Below are positions 20,325 through 22,482 of a stretch of 22,482 nt of DNA, piece after piece. Position numbers and translations under genes: made by a program. This stretch comes from an uncultured Eubacteriales bacterium. Lineage in GTDB: Bacteria > Bacillota > Clostridia > Peptostreptococcales > Anaerovoracaceae. Position 1 is the stretch's first letter, and each line of letters opens with the position of its first letter. The stretch lies in contig UQOC01000032.1 in NCBI GenBank assembly GCA_900542565.1, forward strand, positions 1 through 22,482, given 5' to 3'. A model generated the notes under the pieces. That model was given only the letters and a program-made list of their open reading frames with translations. It searched no databases and had not been told where the DNA came from.

Positions 20325-22482
20325 CGGACGGAAGGAGCGGAGCGATTCAGGCTTACAAGGGCGTTTCCCTCAAACTGTCCGGCGACGCAGAGATATCTTC
20401 CGAAACTGGAGCCGCTATTCAAGTTCAGGAAAATTCCAAATTTGATATGGAAGGCGGAACGATTACCTCTAACAGCTATGGATTGCAGGTTGAAGGCAGC
20501 GCGCAGATCAATATTTCCGCCGGAACCATCAATGCCGGCAAAAATAGTACGATAATTGATAAAGATAAGGACAGCGACGCTACCGTCATCCTGACCGGCG
20601 GTACTTTCAGCGGAAAGCTGGATAGCATTGCCGATTACGTGCCTGACGGATATGAATTGACAAACGGCACGGTTGAACCGACGCCGGCTGACGATCCGTA
20701 CGTCGTTGCCATGACCGGCGGTATCTATTATAAAGATCTTGCCAATGCAATCAGCATGGTCGGCGAGGGCGGTACGGTAGAACTACTGGCCAATATAGAG
20801 GCGACTGAGACGATCGAAGTACCGTCAGGAAAGGATTTCACCCTCGATCTGGGCGAATATGATATCTCCAAAGGAGAGACCTTCACCGGCGCCAGACTGA
20901 TAAACGTAACAGATTCTATAGTTTCACTGAGAGGCGAGGGCCAGATACTGGCAGGGAACGTTAACGGCGTAACGGTTAGAGGCGGCGAGCTTGATATCGC
21001 CGGCAGCGTTACGATCAAAACGGATCCTGCGGCAGGCAGACAAACCGTGCAGGCTTACGGCGCCAAGCTCACCATCGGCGGCGATGCCTATATTGAAGGA
21101 TATTACGCCGTAACGGTTTATAATTCCGATCTTAATAATGAAGGCTCGATTTCCTCTGAGCTGATTGTTAACGGAGGAACGATCAATGGAGTTCCGGCCG
21201 GTATAGCAGGCAACAACCTCCAATCCGCCGGTAGCAAGATCACCGTCACCGGCGGTACCGTGCAGGCTGATGAAGAAGGCATAGCCATGTATCTCCCGAT
21301 GGAATCGACCGTTGACATCGGCGGCGATGCGCAGATTACCGGCGGTACGGCGATCGAGGCCAAGATGGGCGCCATCACTTTCCGCGATAACGCAGTGATC
21401 AAAGGTACCGGCGCGTGGAATGAAAATGAACCGGAAAACGGCGGTTCGTCTCCGGAAGGCTCCGCTTTCCTCGGCTCGGCGCAGATGTATGGCGCCAATG
21501 CTCCTGGAAGCACGAATCCTCAGTATATGACCAGCCCTGATCTGACTGTAAACTTCCTCGGCGGTACTTTTATAAGTGATAACGGCAATGCCATCACCAT
21601 CTATAATACAGAAAAGATTGACAAGCAGTCCGTCGTTGTAAACGTTCAGAATGGAGATTTTCAGGCAGCCGAAGGCAAGGGCGCGATCAGGTACGTTACC
21701 GTCAGCGTCGGAGATAACGAAACAGTCTATGACAGCAAAGACGGAACCTACACTGCAACTAAAGGCAAGACTACCGTCAAGGTAGGCGCAGACGCCGCAG
21801 CCGCAGCCGTAAACACCGATGGAAAGACTACTTATTATACTACGGTTGACGAGGCTCTCGCTGCCAACAGCGAAACTGCGGCCGAGCCTGTGGAAATTTT
21901 CGTGATGGCTGACAGCGAAATGGCGCCGGAAGGCCTCGCGCATGAGAATATCAAGATCACCACAGCTCCGGGCGTTGAACTTGAAGTTTTCTCCGACGTC
22001 AGCGGCATGATCGTTAAGGCGACCGAAAACGCGGACGGCACTACGACCTATGAACTGGTTGACGAAGACGATTTCGTCATCAATGGCAGCGATCTAAAAG
22101 TTTCAGCGGACAAGACCACCGTTCACGAAGGCGAAAAGGCTACGATTAAGGCTGAGGTAAAGGCCGAACTGACAGGCGCGGAGTTCGTCTACGCCTGGTA
22201 CAAAGACGGCAAGGCAATCGAAGGCGCAAGCGGAGCGACTTTCGAGGCGATCGAGAGCGGAGAGTATTACGTTTCCGTGAAAGCGGTCAAGACCGAAGGA
22301 GGGGCCACTATCACTTCCGCCGAAGTTAACGGTCCGGTTTTGAAAATCACCGTAGAGCCGCATGACTTCTCCGGCGGTTGGGAAAGCGATTCTCTTAACC
22401 ACTGGCAGAGCTGCAAAGACTGCGATCTGGTAGCCAACAAGGCAGAACACGTCTATGGCGATTGGACGGTAACCAAGAAGGC
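20243..22482 (+). CDS. Surface protein 2, main body, out of frame with its start and cut by the window end
   Basis: Open from the duplication to the last base with no stop (frame starting at the ATG 20243 inside the second repeat copy). Beta-helix repeats dominate: INISAGTINAGKN, LTGGTFSGKLD, IVNGGTINGVPAG, TVTGGTVQADEEG, FLGGTFISDNGN. A second copy of the N-terminal module appears near 20735-20870 (KDLANAISMVGEGGTVEL, FTLDLGEYDIS). An Ig-like segment (VSADKTTVHEGEKATIK, YAWYKDGKAIEG) starts near 22100. A HWQSCKDCDL/HVYGDWTVTKK segment ends the window; such segments often repeat in clostridial surface proteins. A cell-wall anchor would be expected downstream. No ribosome binding site precedes 20243, so it is expressed only if the frame is restored or by another route. 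Confidence 0.87.
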   Translation, partial: MARTAIYASGDQEDAIKMDVSGGKISLTDGRSGAIQAYKGVSLKLSGDAEISSETGAAIQVQENSKFDMEGGTITSNSYGLQVEGSAQINISAGTINAGKNSTIIDKDKDSDATVILTGGTFSGKLDSIADYVPDGYELTNGTVEPTPADDPYVVAMTGGIYYKDLANAISMVGEGGTVELLANIEATETIEVPSGKDFTLDLGEYDISKGETFTGARLINVTDSIVSLRGEGQILAGNVNGVTVRGGELDIAGSVTIKTDPAAGRQTVQAYGAKLTIGGDAYIEGYYAVTVYNSDLNNEGSISSELIVNGGTINGVPAGIAGNNLQSAGSKITVTGGTVQADEEGIAMYLPMESTVDIGGDAQITGGTAIEAKMGAITFRDNAVIKGTGAWNENEPENGGSSPEGSAFLGSAQMYGANAPGSTNPQYMTSPDLTVNFLGGTFISDNGNAITIYNTEKIDKQSVVVNVQNGDFQAAEGKGAIRYVTVSVGDNETVYDSKDGTYTATKGKTTVKVGADAAAAAVNTDGKTTYYTTVDEALAANSETAAEPVEIFVMADSEMAPEGLAHENIKITTAPGVELEVFSDVSGMIVKATENADGTTTYELVDEDDFVINGSDLKVSADKTTVHEGEKATIKAEVKAELTGAEFVYAWYKDGKAIEGASGATFEAIESGEYYVSVKAVKTEGGATITSAEVNGPVLKITVEPHDFSGGWESDSLNHWQSCKDCDLVANKAEHVYGDWTVTKK

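Noticed and set aside
20924..21943. Antisense open frame of 339 codons in surface protein 2
   Set aside because: It results from the GGC/ACG/GTT-rich repetitive sense sequence. The sense strand shows regular beta-helix repeats throughout.
1..22482. CRISPR arrays, tRNA or rRNA genes
   Set aside because: No regularly spaced direct repeats and no cloverleaf or rRNA-like sequence were found by reading both strands; no tool search was possible.

Overview
The window looks like chromosomal or accessory DNA from a Gram-positive, anaerobic Clostridia-type bacterium. The support is moderate G+C, strong GGAGG-type ribosome binding sites, TTGACA/TATAAT promoters with 17-bp spacers, a lipoprotein lipobox, a VPKTG sortase-type surface protein, ferredoxin and flavin-reductase genes, and an IS1182-like transposase of the kind common in Firmicutes. 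Eubacteriales (for example an Anaerovoracaceae relative) would fit, but the sequence alone does not fix the taxon.

Region 1 (about 2-8994, + strand) is a compact, co-directional cluster. It holds the C-terminal part of a very large SNF2-type helicase (cut by the window start), a MoxR-type AAA+ ATPase, a zincin-like/VWA protein (the first three genes overlap), a CbbX/SpoVK-type AAA+ ATPase and an RtcB RNA ligase. The MoxR-VWA pairing together with a helicase, a second AAA+ machine and an RNA-repair ligase is the best candidate in the window for an undescribed NTP-dependent conflict or RNA-repair system. The AAA+ gene carries two compensating frameshifts that hide about 40 residues of its N-terminus.

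Region 2 (9025-12663) has a LysR regulator divergent from a short-chain dehydrogenase, a cyclophilin-like lipoprotein, and a deletion scar. At the scar the first part of a flavodoxin-type FMN reductase is fused to the last residues of a sensor histidine kinase, directly upstream of an intact OmpR-type response regulator that has no kinase within the window.

Region 3 (12691-16056) is mostly on the - strand. It contains a three-gene unit (2[4Fe-4S] ferredoxin, NapH/NosR-like membrane Fe-S protein, ArsR repressor). Its promoter -10 lies inside a perfect 17-2-17 palindrome, and the ArsR has two cysteines spaced like those of persulfide sensors. It also contains a B3/B4-domain protein, a divergent PaaI-type thioesterase and a flavoredoxin-like flavin reductase. 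Several promoters and a pair of terminators are clearly readable.

Region 4 (16106-22482, + strand) holds two related secreted parallel-beta surface proteins with similar signal peptides and similar promoters (a TTGACA box and a G6 tract abutting the -10). They are separated by an intact IS1182-like element with 59-bp terminal inverted repeats and CCGG flanks. The second surface gene is knocked out of frame by an 11-bp tandem duplication. Beyond that point it stays open to the window end, so it may be phase-variable or a recent mutation. No tRNA, rRNA or CRISPR array was seen, and no gene-free stretch exceeds 300 bases.
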